Notes under the pieces: model-generated
The model's input: the letters and a program-made list of their open reading frames with translations, nothing else
What the model was told of the DNA's origin: nothing
Database searches by the model: none
Position numbers and translations under genes: made by a program
In this document: positions 35,835 through 44,535 of the stretch, one piece after another
Layout of the letters: each line of letters opens with the position of its first letter
Position numbering within the stretch: the first letter of the stretch is position 1
Source: Actinomycetota bacterium
GTDB lineage: Bacteria > Actinomycetota > Actinomycetes > Actinomycetales > Microbacteriaceae
Assembly (NCBI GenBank): GCA_020160915.1
Contig: JAIUPK010000001.1
Span: forward strand, 669,961-733,960
Length of the DNA: 64,000 nt
Direction of reading: 5' to 3'

Positions 35835-36541
35835 TTCTTTGCTCCAATCTCGGTGGTTGCCGAATCGACTGCGTCTAGGAGACTCGTCGACGTGCCGACC
35901 CAGCCGACGATTCCGCCCTGGGCCTTGAACATGTTGAGCGCCGACTCGTAGAACTCAGCGAAGTACGAGCCGGTGCAGTCGGACAGGATGAGGCACTCGA
36001 AACCGCGGTCGTTCGCCTCGCGGGCTGTCGACTGAACGCACACCTCAGTGGTGACCCCCGTGATGATGAGCTGCTCGATCCCCTTGGCGCGCAGGATCGT
36101 CTCGAGGTCGGTGGCGTAGAACGCCCCCTTGCCGGGCTTGTCGAGCACCACTTCGCCCTCGATGGGTGCGAGCTCCGGAATGATCTCGTGCCCGGCCGAG
36201 CCGCGAGTCAGCAATCGACCCATCGGGCCGTCGTCGCCGATGCGAAGCGTCGGGTTGCCACGATCCCGCTTGGCCGGGAACAGGTCGGCGAGATCCTCGC
36301 GATGGCCCTCCCTGGTGTGGATGACCATCCACCCCTTCTCACGGAACATGTCGAGCACTGCGCGGGTCGGCTTGATCGAGCCGCGCAGTGTGGAGACGTC
36401 GTTGCCGAGTGACTCCCCGAAGCCACCCGTCTCCATGAAGTCGCGCTGGAAGTCGATACACAGCAGCGCCACCTTCTTCGGGTCGAACGTGAACCCGTAC
36501 GGTTCTGCCGGCACCGTGACGGTGCCAGTCGTCTCATTCAT
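35831..36541 (-). CDS. Cysteine hydrolase of the isochorismatase superfamily, biuret-hydrolase-like
   Basis: A 236-residue hydrolase with the catalytic triad Asp30 (LLCIDFQRDF), Lys135 (VLDKPGKGAF) and Cys168 (GVTTEVCVQSTA) including the usual cis-peptide TT. Beyond the superfamily signature it shares HTREGHREDLADL, ATDLETIL and the glutamine in FKAQGG (Q208) with biuret hydrolases (BiuH) and triuret hydrolase, which convert ureides by amide hydrolysis. Neighbours (carbamate kinase, FdrA set) fit a ureide substrate. Other options are an oxamate or ureidoacrylate-type amidase. It is 15 bases after the carbamate kinase gene. Confidence 0.8.
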   Translation of the reverse strand: MNETTGTVTVPAEPYGFTFDPKKVALLCIDFQRDFMETGGFGESLGNDVSTLRGSIKPTRAVLDMFREKGWMVIHTREGHREDLADLFPAKRDRGNPTLRIGDDGPMGRLLTRGSAGHEIIPELAPIEGEVVLDKPGKGAFYATDLETILRAKGIEQLIITGVTTEVCVQSTAREANDRGFECLILSDCTGSYFAEFYESALNMFKAQGGIVGWVGTSTSLLDAVDSATTEIGAKK

Positions 36542-36556
36542 GCGTGACCTCTCTAC

Positions 36557-37528
36557 TCAGCCGTTCTTCGTGACGATAGTTCCCGCGGTGCCGGCGAGAG
36601 CATCCGGAAGCTTGGAGATCGAGGTGATGATGGCGCGCGTTCCGCCCGCCTCGATGAAGTCGATCGCTGACGCCACCTTCGGGCCCATCGACCCCGGGGG
36701 AAACTGCCCGGCAGCGAGGTGCTCGCGGAGCTCATCGACGCCCACAGTGCGCAGCGCACGCTGCCCGGGAGCGTTGAAGTCGACATAGACCTCGTCGACC
36801 CCGGTGACGAGAACTAGAGTGCCGACGCCGATCTGCCCGGCCAGCAGTGCAGATGCCCGATCCTTGTCGATGACCGCATCGACCGGATGCCACCCCGCCG
36901 AGTCGCGCACCACCGGAATGCCTCCCCCGCCGGCCGCGATCACGACAGCGCCGCTGTCGACCAGGGTGCGGATCTGGCTCGCCTCGATGATCGTCTTCGG
37001 AATCGGGCTCGCCACAACGCGGCGGTAGGTGTTCTCCCCCATCTCGGTCACCACCCACCCCTCCTCAGCGACGCGCAGCCGCGCCACCTCGGCGGTGAGC
37101 TGCCCACCGATCGGCTTGGTCGGCTTCTCGAAGGCCGGATCGTCGGCGTCCACCTCGGCGTGAGTCAGAACCGCAACCGCCCGGATGCCGCTGTGCCGCG
37201 CATCGAGGGCGGAGTCGATCGCGACGGCGAGCATGTGACCGATGCCACCCTGCGAGTCGGCGACCGCGAGCCACAACGGAAGGGCGGGCAGGCCCTCGAC
37301 CATGGCATCCGGTGCCACGAGCTCGCCGCGGCGCAGAATGTAGCCCACCTGCGGGCCATTGCCGTGGGTGACGACGGCGGTCCAGCCGTCGACCACCAGG
37401 GCGGCGACCGACTCCGCGAAGGTGGCGGCGCGCTCGAGCTGACGGTCGACAGAGCCGGGCTCGCCGTCGAGCACCAGGGCGTTACCGCCGATGGCGATCA
37501 GTACGGTGTCGTCGTTCGTGGCCGTCAT
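36557..37528 (-). CDS. Carbamate kinase
   Basis: A 323-residue amino-acid-kinase-fold enzyme with LIAIGGNAL at the N-terminus, THGNGPQVGYI, AAGGGGIPV, DKDRASALLA and GSMGPKVASAIDF. It makes ATP from carbamoyl phosphate and ADP, releasing carbamate that decays to ammonia and CO2. No arginine deiminase genes are nearby. It lies next to FdrA/YlbE homologues, as in the E. coli allantoin region, where a catabolic carbamate kinase takes carbamoyl phosphate from oxalurate phosphorolysis. ATG 37528 overlaps the DUF1116 stop. Confidence 0.92.
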   Translation of the reverse strand: MTATNDDTVLIAIGGNALVLDGEPGSVDRQLERAATFAESVAALVVDGWTAVVTHGNGPQVGYILRRGELVAPDAMVEGLPALPLWLAVADSQGGIGHMLAVAIDSALDARHSGIRAVAVLTHAEVDADDPAFEKPTKPIGGQLTAEVARLRVAEEGWVVTEMGENTYRRVVASPIPKTIIEASQIRTLVDSGAVVIAAGGGGIPVVRDSAGWHPVDAVIDKDRASALLAGQIGVGTLVLVTGVDEVYVDFNAPGQRALRTVGVDELREHLAAGQFPPGSMGPKVASAIDFIEAGGTRAIITSISKLPDALAGTAGTIVTKNG

Positions 37529-38922
37529 GTGTGTGCTCTCTGCTCGGCGAGGAATCGGGCTGCCTTGAGGAAGACCTCGCTCGGCGCGGTCACGATGCCC
37601 GCGCCGATCTGGCCGACGCCCGCCTCCTTGTGCGCGATGCCCGTGTTGATGAGCGGCAGCACGCCGGTGTCGAGAACCTTGAGCACGTCGATACCCGACG
37701 GGGTGCCAGCGAAGTTCAGCGGCGGCAGAGGGTACGCCGGGTGCGGACCGAGCGTGATGCGGCGCATCGAGCGGGTCGCGGCGAGCGCATCGTTCGGGGT
37801 GCCCCCGACGAACTGGGTGATCGCGGGGGATGCCGCCATCGCGAATCCGCCGAGGCCGAGAGTCTCGGTGATGGCCGAGTCCCCGAGGTCAGGGTTGGCG
37901 TCTTCGGGTCCGAAGCCGGGGAAGAACAGTCCATCCGCGGGGCCGACGGGGGTGGTGAACCACTCGGTTCCGCTCCCGGCGACCCGAAGGCCGAACTCCA
38001 CCCCATTGCGCGCCATCGCGGTGACGAGAGTGGAGTTCTCGACGCCGATCGCGGCATCCAGAGCCAGCTTGGCGGCGGCCATGGAGATGTTGAGAGCGAA
38101 GTGATCGTTGCCCGCCAGGAAGGCGAGCACCGCGACGCTGTCGGAATTGGGTTCCAGCTCGGCGATCGTCGGCGCGAGTCGGCGGGCCAGGAGCGAGGTC
38201 GCTGCGACGTTGCGGTTGTGACCCTCGTCGCCCATCGACAGTGCCTGACCGATGAGCGAGGTGACGTCGATCGGGCCGTACTTCTCGAGCGTGCGGTCGA
38301 GCACCGGGCCGAGCACATCGCGCATCCAGGTGAGCCGAGTGATGACTTCGGAGTCGTACGCACCGAACCGCAGCACCTTGCCGAGGCCCTCGTTGAGGCT
38401 CGCAAACGCCTGCCTGCCGTCGTCGAGGTCGGTCGCCACCAGCACCGGCATGGATGGCGCGATGACTCCCGCCATCGGGCCAACAGCCCCGTGGTGGTGA
38501 CAGGGTGCGACTGCGATCTCGCCGGAGTCGAGCATCCTGATCGCCTCGTCGGCGTTGTCGGCCCAGCCTTCGAACAGTGTCGCGCCGATGAGCGCGCCTC
38601 GCATCGGGCCGCACATGCGCTCAACCTCGATGGGCGGACCGGCGTGCAGCAACGTGCGGCCCTCGGCGATGCCGGGCATCACCTCGCGGGCGGGTCGGAT
38701 GCGCGTGAGCTGCGGCTTCACGGCGTGCACCTTCGCGATGGCGACGGCGTTCGCGGCATCCGTCACCTCGGTGTCGAGGGTCAGCGCGAGGCGAGCCACG
38801 TCGGCGTCGCCGAATGCCGGCGGACGCCAGTCGAGCTGCGTCACCTGCGCCGCGGGAACGCCCTCTACGATCAACGGGAGGCCAGCGTTGATCACGCTGA
38901 GTTCGTCGGTAAGGATGCTCAT
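37525..38922 (-). CDS. DUF1116 protein, YlbE-like carbamoyltransferase subunit
   Basis: A 465-residue protein of the DUF1116/YlbE family: GPPIEVERMCGPMRGALIGA, SGEIAVAPCHHHGAVGPMAG, MGDEGHNRN and IAHKEAGVGQIGAG are conserved blocks. In E. coli YlbE works with FdrA and a DUF2877 protein; as far as I recall these were reported as the oxamate (oxalurate) carbamoyltransferase, which releases carbamoyl phosphate. All three partners are consecutive here with four-base overlaps, indicating a fixed-stoichiometry complex. The start ATG 38922 overlaps the fdrA stop. Confidence 0.9.
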   Translation of the reverse strand: MSILTDELSVINAGLPLIVEGVPAAQVTQLDWRPPAFGDADVARLALTLDTEVTDAANAVAIAKVHAVKPQLTRIRPAREVMPGIAEGRTLLHAGPPIEVERMCGPMRGALIGATLFEGWADNADEAIRMLDSGEIAVAPCHHHGAVGPMAGVIAPSMPVLVATDLDDGRQAFASLNEGLGKVLRFGAYDSEVITRLTWMRDVLGPVLDRTLEKYGPIDVTSLIGQALSMGDEGHNRNVAATSLLARRLAPTIAELEPNSDSVAVLAFLAGNDHFALNISMAAAKLALDAAIGVENSTLVTAMARNGVEFGLRVAGSGTEWFTTPVGPADGLFFPGFGPEDANPDLGDSAITETLGLGGFAMAASPAITQFVGGTPNDALAATRSMRRITLGPHPAYPLPPLNFAGTPSGIDVLKVLDTGVLPLINTGIAHKEAGVGQIGAGIVTAPSEVFLKAARFLAEQRAHT

Positions 38923-40376
38923 GCAACACCTCCCGCGGCCAGTCGGGCCGCCGCCGCATTGGTCTCGGCGAGCACGACGCCCGCACTGGTCAGGATGCCG
39001 CGCTGCCGCGCCAGCCCCTGCGGATCACCCGCCGTACCGCACACCGAGCCAACAACCAGCAGCGTTCTGCCGTCCGCCGCGGCCGCGGCTTTCGCCTGAG
39101 CCACCGCCGTCGCCACGGGTGTTGCGGGGTCGGTGTTCGCCCCGTAGCCGAGAACGAGGTCGAGCAGGATCGTGCCGACGGTGGCATCCGAGCCCGCCGC
39201 CGCGATCCTCTCGGCCCGCGACTCGGGGTCGATCATCGGATGCGGCTTGCCCGCCGTGTACTCGTCGTCGCCGAGGTCGATGATCTCGGCGACGACTCCG
39301 GCGCGCTTGAGGATGATCTTCGACTCCGACGCGAGCGTGCCACCCGTGTAGAGGCCGAGCACGCGACCGGGCGGCGCATGCACCGGCTCGGGCTCCGTGA
39401 CCGTGAACGGGTGCCCAGCGAGCCCGGCCGCGGCGAGCGCGCCCCCCTCGAGAGTGCCGCGCACCAGGACGCCGTCGGTGTCAGAGTCGTCTTGGCCGAG
39501 GAAGCAGGCGACGACCGGGGTTCCCTTGGCGGCGATGCCGGAGAGCCGGGCCAGCAGCGCGTCGGCGACCTCGGGTGCCGGGGGCTTCGAGACCATCATG
39601 ATGACCGTCGTGTCGGGGTCGTCGATCAGGAAGTCGAGAGCGAGGTTCGCCATCAGGCCGCCCACCTCGGCCGACAGGTCGCGACCGCCGACACCGATCA
39701 GCTGCGACACTCCGGCGCCCGCGCCGTCGAGCAGCCCCGACACCTCCTGTGCGCCGGTTCCCGAGGCGGCGACGATGCCGACCGACCCTCGCGCCACCGC
39801 GTTCGCGAAACCGAGCGGCACGCCGTCGAGGATCGCGGTGCCGCAGTCCGGGCCCATCATGAGCAGTCGCTTCTCAACTGCGAGTGTCTTGAGCCGCACC
39901 TCGTCGGCCACGGCCACGTTGTCGGAGAAGCAGAGAACGTGCATTCCCCCGCGCAGCGCCTGCTCGGCAACGACGGGCGCGTAGGTTCCGGCGATCGAGA
40001 TTGCGACCAGGTTGGCGGGATGCTCCGCCAGGGCTGCGACGCTGACGCCCTCGTCGATCGTCCCCGGTCGTTGCTCCTCGGTTGCCGACCCGGCGTCCAC
40101 AGCCGTCAGCCCCGCCTCGGCTGCGTCGAGTGCCGCCGTCACGATCTCGGAGTCGGTGCCGCGCACCACGAAGACAAGATCGTCGGGGGCTGCGGTGAGT
40201 CCGTCGGGAAGCATGCCCGAGTCGGCCAGGATGCCGAGGTTCGCGGGAGTAGCCATGACAGCACCGACCCGCACGACCCCGTCGCGCTTCTCCGTCGTCG
40301 ATGCGATCGCCATCAGGGCGACCGAGTCGCGGTAGAAGTGCGGGAGCACTCGGGAGGAGAGAACCGTGTCGCTCAT
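38919..40376 (-). CDS. fdrA: FdrA family protein (acyl-CoA synthetase-like fold)
   Basis: A 485-residue FdrA homologue. It has succinyl-CoA-synthetase-like Rossmann modules (GPDCGTAILDGVPLGFAN, GIVAASGTGAQEVSGLLD, GVGGRDLSAEVGG and a C-terminal VLGLYTGGTLASESK). It is a presumed carbamoyltransferase subunit with the DUF1116 and DUF2877 proteins. ATG 40376 (MSDTVLSSRVLP) is chosen because it overlaps the upstream stop in an ATGA; the open frame extends to 40475. The family name reflects an old E. coli suppressor phenotype, not the enzyme activity. Confidence 0.92.
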   Translation of the reverse strand: MSDTVLSSRVLPHFYRDSVALMAIASTTEKRDGVVRVGAVMATPANLGILADSGMLPDGLTAAPDDLVFVVRGTDSEIVTAALDAAEAGLTAVDAGSATEEQRPGTIDEGVSVAALAEHPANLVAISIAGTYAPVVAEQALRGGMHVLCFSDNVAVADEVRLKTLAVEKRLLMMGPDCGTAILDGVPLGFANAVARGSVGIVAASGTGAQEVSGLLDGAGAGVSQLIGVGGRDLSAEVGGLMANLALDFLIDDPDTTVIMMVSKPPAPEVADALLARLSGIAAKGTPVVACFLGQDDSDTDGVLVRGTLEGGALAAAGLAGHPFTVTEPEPVHAPPGRVLGLYTGGTLASESKIILKRAGVVAEIIDLGDDEYTAGKPHPMIDPESRAERIAAAGSDATVGTILLDLVLGYGANTDPATPVATAVAQAKAAAAADGRTLLVVGSVCGTAGDPQGLARQRGILTSAGVVLAETNAAAARLAAGGVA

Positions 40377-41224
40377 GCGGCACCCTTCGTTCGATGCGCG
40401 AGCTCCGCTCGCAGTGTGGCGGCCAAGCCGGTGAGAAGGTCGACGCCGGATGTCGCGCCCCACCGGCTCGCACACGCGAGGATCGTGCGGGCGGGCATCC
40501 CGTCGACCATGCCGTCGACGAGCTGGTAGACGTGCTCCGCGAAGCGACCGGATGCCGCGGCCACGATGTAGTGGCGCGAGGCCGCCGTCGTCGCGGCGAG
40601 CAGTGGGGTCACCGCTGCGGACAGTCGGCTCGCCGCATCCGCCAGGCCGAGTGCAGCGAGGGCGGCAAGCGTGCCGACCACCATGTCGTCACCGGACGGG
40701 GTGGTGCCGGGGCCAGCACCGATGAGCTCCGGCAGCAGCACGCGCGGGTCGCCGTGGAGGGCAGCCTCAGCGAGTGCCGGGGCGAGTGACCGCACCCGGG
40801 CGAGGCCGCCGTCGAAGGATGCCGCGGGGGCAGCGTTGCCCCGTGCGAGCTCGGCGCTGACCGCATGCACCGCGCGGGCATCGAGGTGTCGGGGGGTGAA
40901 GTGCAGATCGACCGGCACGAGAGTTGCGACCCGCGACCAGGCGGAGAGGTCCACGGGATGCCCGGGCGCGACGGCCGAGAGGTCGCGACGGACACGGGCG
41001 AACTCGGCCCCATTCGGAAGGCACACACCTCCGGGGGTGACGCCGCCGCTCGCGTTGGCAATCGTCAGCAGGCGCTGGGTCGTGGTCGATCGGAGTACGA
41101 CGGCCGATTGTCCGAGATGGACGATCAGCTGGTATCCAGCTGAGAACCCGTCGGCGTCGCTGACACCGAGCGTCGCATCGATGCGAGCGAGATCGGGTTC
41201 CGCAATCATTGCCGCCATCGCCAT
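40373..41224 (-). CDS. DUF2877 protein (YlbF-like)
   Basis: A 283-residue protein with the DUF2877 hallmark GAGPGTTPSGDDMVVGTLAAL (residues about 175-195) and an Ala-rich C-terminus. It is the third partner of the FdrA-YlbE group in E. coli and many other bacteria. It opens the leftward operon and is divergent from pucR, 96 bases away. The start is uncertain: ATG 41224 is taken; ATG 41209 or TTG 41245 are alternatives, none with a strong ribosome binding site. Confidence 0.85.
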   Translation of the reverse strand: MAMAAMIAEPDLARIDATLGVSDADGFSAGYQLIVHLGQSAVVLRSTTTQRLLTIANASGGVTPGGVCLPNGAEFARVRRDLSAVAPGHPVDLSAWSRVATLVPVDLHFTPRHLDARAVHAVSAELARGNAAPAASFDGGLARVRSLAPALAEAALHGDPRVLLPELIGAGPGTTPSGDDMVVGTLAALAALGLADAASRLSAAVTPLLAATTAASRHYIVAAASGRFAEHVYQLVDGMVDGMPARTILACASRWGATSGVDLLTGLAATLRAELAHRTKGAA

Positions 41225-41293
41225 ACTTGGGAATAGTAGGGTCAACGATCACGGTATGGCTCGGTCCGGAAAGGACGACAATCCGGGCGGCGA

Positions 41294-41310
41294 TTGTCCA
41301 GAAGGGACAA
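41294..41310. promoter_or_regulatory. Perfect palindrome over the pucR ribosome binding site
   Basis: TTGTCC (41294-41299) and GGACAA (41305-41310) are an exact inverted repeat with a 5-base spacer. The right arm runs into the ribosome binding site AAAGGAG (41309-41315) of pucR. It fits a PucR operator or an RNA hairpin masking the site. The left half with its neighbours (ATTGTCCAG) recurs at 3510-3518. Confidence 0.55.
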
Positions 41311-41320
41311 AGGAGTTGAT

Positions 41321-42820
41321 GTGAGCACGATCACAGTGCGTGAGGTTCTCACTCTGCCCGTGCTCCGCGGCACGTTCGTCGTCGCCGGGCAACGCGGTCT
41401 GAGCCGCGCCGTCACCGGGGTGAACGTGATGGAGGTTCCCGACATCGAGTCGTTCGTCAAGGGGGGCGAGCTCCTCCTCACGACGGCGTACCCGCTGCGA
41501 GAGCATCCCGAAGATCTGAGCACCCTCGTGCGCACACTCTCTCGCCTCGGTCTGGCCGGTCTTGCGGTCAAGACCGGCCGGTACCTGGAGAAGCTTCCCG
41601 ACGAAGCCTTGGCGGTGGCGAACGAGCTCGACTTTCCGGTGATGCTGGTCGCCGAGCACACCTCGTTCAACGAGGTCATCGGCGCCGTGCTCGCCGTCGT
41701 GCTGACCGAGTATGGGGCCGAGCCGGCGGGCGCGGAAGCGATCCGGGAGCGTCTCACCGGTGTGGCGCTCGCCGGCGGTGGGCTCGTCGAGATCGCCCGA
41801 ACCCTGGCCGGGGCACTGGGACGGCACGTCGGCATCCTCGATCCCGACGGTGCATTGCTCGGCGAGGGGGGCGGCGGCGAACGCTCCGGCAACGACGAGA
41901 CACACGAGTCATGGTCGTTCCCGATCACCGTGGGTGGCACCGAACGGGGGCGCATCGTCGTGCGCGGCGACGACGAACCGACGCTGGGCCAGCGGCGACT
42001 CATCCGGCAAGCCTGCTTCGCAGCCGGGATGCACATCGCGCAGGCCGTGGCGAGCCTCGAACTCGACCGCCAGATGCGGGTGCTCTTCCTCGAGGAGCTG
42101 CTCGCGGGCAAGACCATCGACGAATCCCTTGCTCGCGAGCGGTCACGTCTGTTCGGCTGGGACTTCGGCTCCGATCACGTCGTCGTGCTCGCCCGGCTGA
42201 GTCACGAGCTTGCGGATGCCACGGTCGCCCGCGCCGCCGAGACCGGGTTCATCAGGGGAGCGGTCGCGTGGGCGCGCGGGCAGGAGGCGGTCGCGATCGT
42301 GCCGGCGGCGAGCATCCCGGGGGACGGGACGCCGTGGGTCGAGGCGGCGCATTGGGGTGAGACGCTCGCGCGGCTCGGCGGCGGGAAGGTCACGGTCGCC
42401 ACGGGAAGCGTCGCGGAGTCACCGTCGCGGCTCGCGGAATCCCACAGCGCCGCCCGGTCAACGCTCGCTATCGCCCAGGCGACCGGACGCGCGAACGCCC
42501 GCCACGACCTGCTCGCGCTCGAGCGAGTGATTCTCTCGGTGCCCGACGACCTGCTCGCCGAGCTCGTCGCTGCCGAGCTCGGCCCGCTGATCGCGGTCGA
42601 CGCCGCTACCGGCTCGGAGCTGTGCGAGACGCTCGAGATGTTTCTCGGCACGGGCAACGCCGCGGATGCCGCTCGCCGACTGTTCATCCACTACAACACG
42701 ATGAAGCACCGGATGTCGCGCATCTCCGACCTCATCGGTGTCGACCTGCACGACCCGCGTGCCCGCCTCAAGCTCGCCTTCGCGCTGCAGGTGCGCAAGT
42801 TGGTGGCGCTTCCGGAGTGA
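41321..42820 (+). CDS. PucR-family transcriptional regulator
   Basis: A 499-residue regulator. The N-terminal PucR domain (residues 1-125, VREVLTLPVLRGTFVVAG, GGELLLTTAYPL, VKTGRYLEKLP) is followed by a GAF-like/GGDEF-like middle part and a C-terminal PucR helix-turn-helix (FIHYNTMKHRMSRISDLIGVDL). Members control purine, ureide or other nitrogen catabolism and respond to pathway metabolites. Divergent orientation to the FdrA/carbamate-kinase operon marks that operon as its likely target. GTG 41321 lies five bases after AAAGGAG. Confidence 0.92.
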   Translation: MSTITVREVLTLPVLRGTFVVAGQRGLSRAVTGVNVMEVPDIESFVKGGELLLTTAYPLREHPEDLSTLVRTLSRLGLAGLAVKTGRYLEKLPDEALAVANELDFPVMLVAEHTSFNEVIGAVLAVVLTEYGAEPAGAEAIRERLTGVALAGGGLVEIARTLAGALGRHVGILDPDGALLGEGGGGERSGNDETHESWSFPITVGGTERGRIVVRGDDEPTLGQRRLIRQACFAAGMHIAQAVASLELDRQMRVLFLEELLAGKTIDESLARERSRLFGWDFGSDHVVVLARLSHELADATVARAAETGFIRGAVAWARGQEAVAIVPAASIPGDGTPWVEAAHWGETLARLGGGKVTVATGSVAESPSRLAESHSAARSTLAIAQATGRANARHDLLALERVILSVPDDLLAELVAAELGPLIAVDAATGSELCETLEMFLGTGNAADAARRLFIHYNTMKHRMSRISDLIGVDLHDPRARLKLAFALQVRKLVALPE

Positions 42821-42848
42821 TCTCGGCAGACCCAGTCGCGGCCGGGTG

Positions 42849-43595
42849 CTACTTCTTCGCGCCCTGCGCGGCCACCGCCGCGGCACCGGCGGCCGCGGCC
42901 TCCGGGTCGAGGTACTGGCCCGGGCCGGCGGGGGCGAACGCGTCATCCAACTCGTAGACGAGGGGGATGCCCGTGGGAATGTTGAGCTCCGCGATGTCGT
43001 CGTCGCTGATGTGGTCGAGGTGCTTGACCAGGGCGCGCAGGGAGTTGCCGTGCGCGGTCACGAGCACGGTCTTACCCGCGGCGAGATCGACGGTGATGTC
43101 GCTGAACCAGTACGGCAGCATCCGGTCGATCACGATCTTGAGGCTCTCGGTGCGGGGGATCTCGCCGTCGATGCCCACGTACCGCTCGTCGTGCACCTGG
43201 CTGTACTCGGCGTCGTCATCGAGCGGGGGCGGCGGCACGTCGAAGCTGCGGCGCCACTCCATGAACTTCTCGGGTCCGTACTTCTCCAGGGTCTCCGCCT
43301 TGTCGAGCCCCTGCAGCGAACCGTAGTGGCGCTCGTTGAGACGCCAGCTGCGCTTCACCGGAATCCACAGTCGGTCGGCCACCTCGAGTGCGAGGTTCGC
43401 GGTCTGGATGGCGCGGGTCAGCACACTCGTGTACAGCACGTCGGGTTTGAGACCGGATGCCGCGAGCAGCTCCCCCGCGCGCTTCGCCTCGGTCACGCCC
43501 TGCTCGCTGAGCCGCACGTCGACCCAGCCGGTGAAGAGGTTCTTCTGGTTCCAGTCGGAGTTGCCGTGGCGGAGCAGGATCAGGGTGTGCGTCAT
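42849..43595 (-). CDS. gpmA: 2,3-bisphosphoglycerate-dependent phosphoglycerate mutase
   Basis: A 248-residue glycolytic enzyme interconverting 3- and 2-phosphoglycerate. It has the phosphohistidine motif [20 protein letters not shown], the [12 protein letters not shown] block and [12 protein letters not shown] with the second histidine. The last about 20 residues ([14 protein letters not shown]) are an Ala-rich tail. Remarkably the ATG overlaps the stop of the SRPBCC gene by four bases, so this central metabolic gene sits at the end of an arsR-SRPBCC operon. Confidence 0.95.
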   Translation of the reverse strand: MTHTLILLRHGNSDWNQKNLFTGWVDVRLSEQGVTEAKRAGELLAASGLKPDVLYTSVLTRAIQTANLALEVADRLWIPVKRSWRLNERHYGSLQGLDKAETLEKYGPEKFMEWRRSFDVPPPPLDDDAEYSQVHDERYVGIDGEIPRTESLKIVIDRMLPYWFSDITVDLAAGKTVLVTAHGNSLRALVKHLDHISDDDIAELNIPTGIPLVYELDDAFAPAGPGQYLDPEAAAAGAAAVAAQGAKK

Positions 43596-44035
43596 GCCTC
43601 CAGCGTAGCGAGCACGCGCTCCATCGAGTCGTAGAAGCTGTTGTAGCCGTCGATGGTCGCCTGCACCTGCTCGTCGCTGAAGTCGCCGCGGTCCTGCGTG
43701 AGCGAGACCTCGGTGCCGCCGTCGACGGGCGTGAACGTGGCGACGATCGGCACGCCGGCGTACTCGTCGGGGTTGTCGGAGAGCGTGAAAGCCAGGCGAC
43801 GCGGACGATCCACCTCCGTGTACTCGCCCTCCCAGGTGATCGTCGGACCACCCGGAATGTTCATGATCGCGGCCAGCTTGCCGCCCACCCGTACGTCGAG
43901 GGTGACGCTGTCGAGCGGTACCTCCACGGCCTCGGTGCCGAACCAGACGGCGAAGTGCTCGGGCTTGGTCCAGACATCCCACACCAGCTCGGGCGGGGCT
44001 GCGAGGGTGCGCGTGATGGTGAAACTCTCGGTCAT
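43592..44035 (-). CDS. SRPBCC (AHSA1-type) domain protein
   Basis: A 147-residue START/AHSA1-like protein: [29 protein letters not shown] at the N-terminus, a central [17 protein letters not shown] and a long C-terminal helix ([22 protein letters not shown]). The fold binds hydrophobic ligands; the role is unknown. ATG 44035 overlaps the ArsR stop, and its stop overlaps gpmA. ArsR-SRPBCC pairs are frequent in actinobacteria. Confidence 0.88.
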   Translation of the reverse strand: MTESFTITRTLAAPPELVWDVWTKPEHFAVWFGTEAVEVPLDSVTLDVRVGGKLAAIMNIPGGPTITWEGEYTEVDRPRRLAFTLSDNPDEYAGVPIVATFTPVDGGTEVSLTQDRGDFSDEQVQATIDGYNSFYDSMERVLATLEA

Positions 44036-44367
44036 TCTGTTTCTCCTTGTTGCAGGGTGGTGAGGAGGGCGTCGATTGCCCCCAGGTTGTCTTTCCAGAA
44101 CCGCTCGTAGTCGCCGATCCAACCGGATGCCGCGGCGAGGGGCCGAGCGTCCAGTCGGGCTGGGCGGTACCGGGCGTCGCGTCCGCGGCTTACGAGGCCC
44201 GCGGACTCGAGCACCCCAAGGTGTTTCGACACCGCTGCGAACGTGAGCGGGAACGGGTCAGCCAGTTCACCGACCGTCGCCTCGCCCTGCGCCAGGCGCG
44301 CGAGCATGGCCCGGCGCGTGGGGTCGGCGAGGGCCGCGAAGGTGCGGCTGAGCTGGTCGGTGGGCAT
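44032..44367 (-). CDS. ArsR-family transcriptional regulator
   Basis: A 111-residue winged-helix repressor: [51 protein letters not shown] is the typical N-terminal half. There is no cysteine-based metal site, so it is of the metal-independent kind usually paired with SRPBCC proteins. The first gene of the three-gene arsR-SRPBCC-gpmA operon. Confidence 0.9.
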   Translation of the reverse strand: MPTDQLSRTFAALADPTRRAMLARLAQGEATVGELADPFPLTFAAVSKHLGVLESAGLVSRGRDARYRPARLDARPLAAASGWIGDYERFWKDNLGAIDALLTTLQQGETE

Positions 44368-44421
44368 GGGCCAAGTTTCTCCGGATCGTCATTCAACTTG
44401 TTGGTTGAATGTAGCATCCGG

Positions 44422-44462
44422 GGTCGAGCTTGTCGAGACCGGTGGCCGAGCTTGTCGAGACC
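44422..44462. repeat. Two tandem family 2 repeats
   Basis: GGTCGAGCTTGTCGAGACC at 44422-44440 and a copy with one change at 44444-44462, followed by related fragments (GGCTCGATCACCGAAGG, GGCTCGACCACCGAAGG) up to 44510, in the gap between arsR and the methyltransferase gene. Confidence 0.75.
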
Positions 44463-44535
44463 GGATCTCGGCAGGCTCGATCACCGAAGGCGGCTCGACC
44501 ACCGAAGGCCGATCTGCGCGCGGCACAATGGGTGC

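Noticed and set aside
37531-40529. Long plus-strand frames opposite the DUF1116 and fdrA genes
   Set aside because: Antisense shadows; the minus-strand genes have conserved families and coupled starts.
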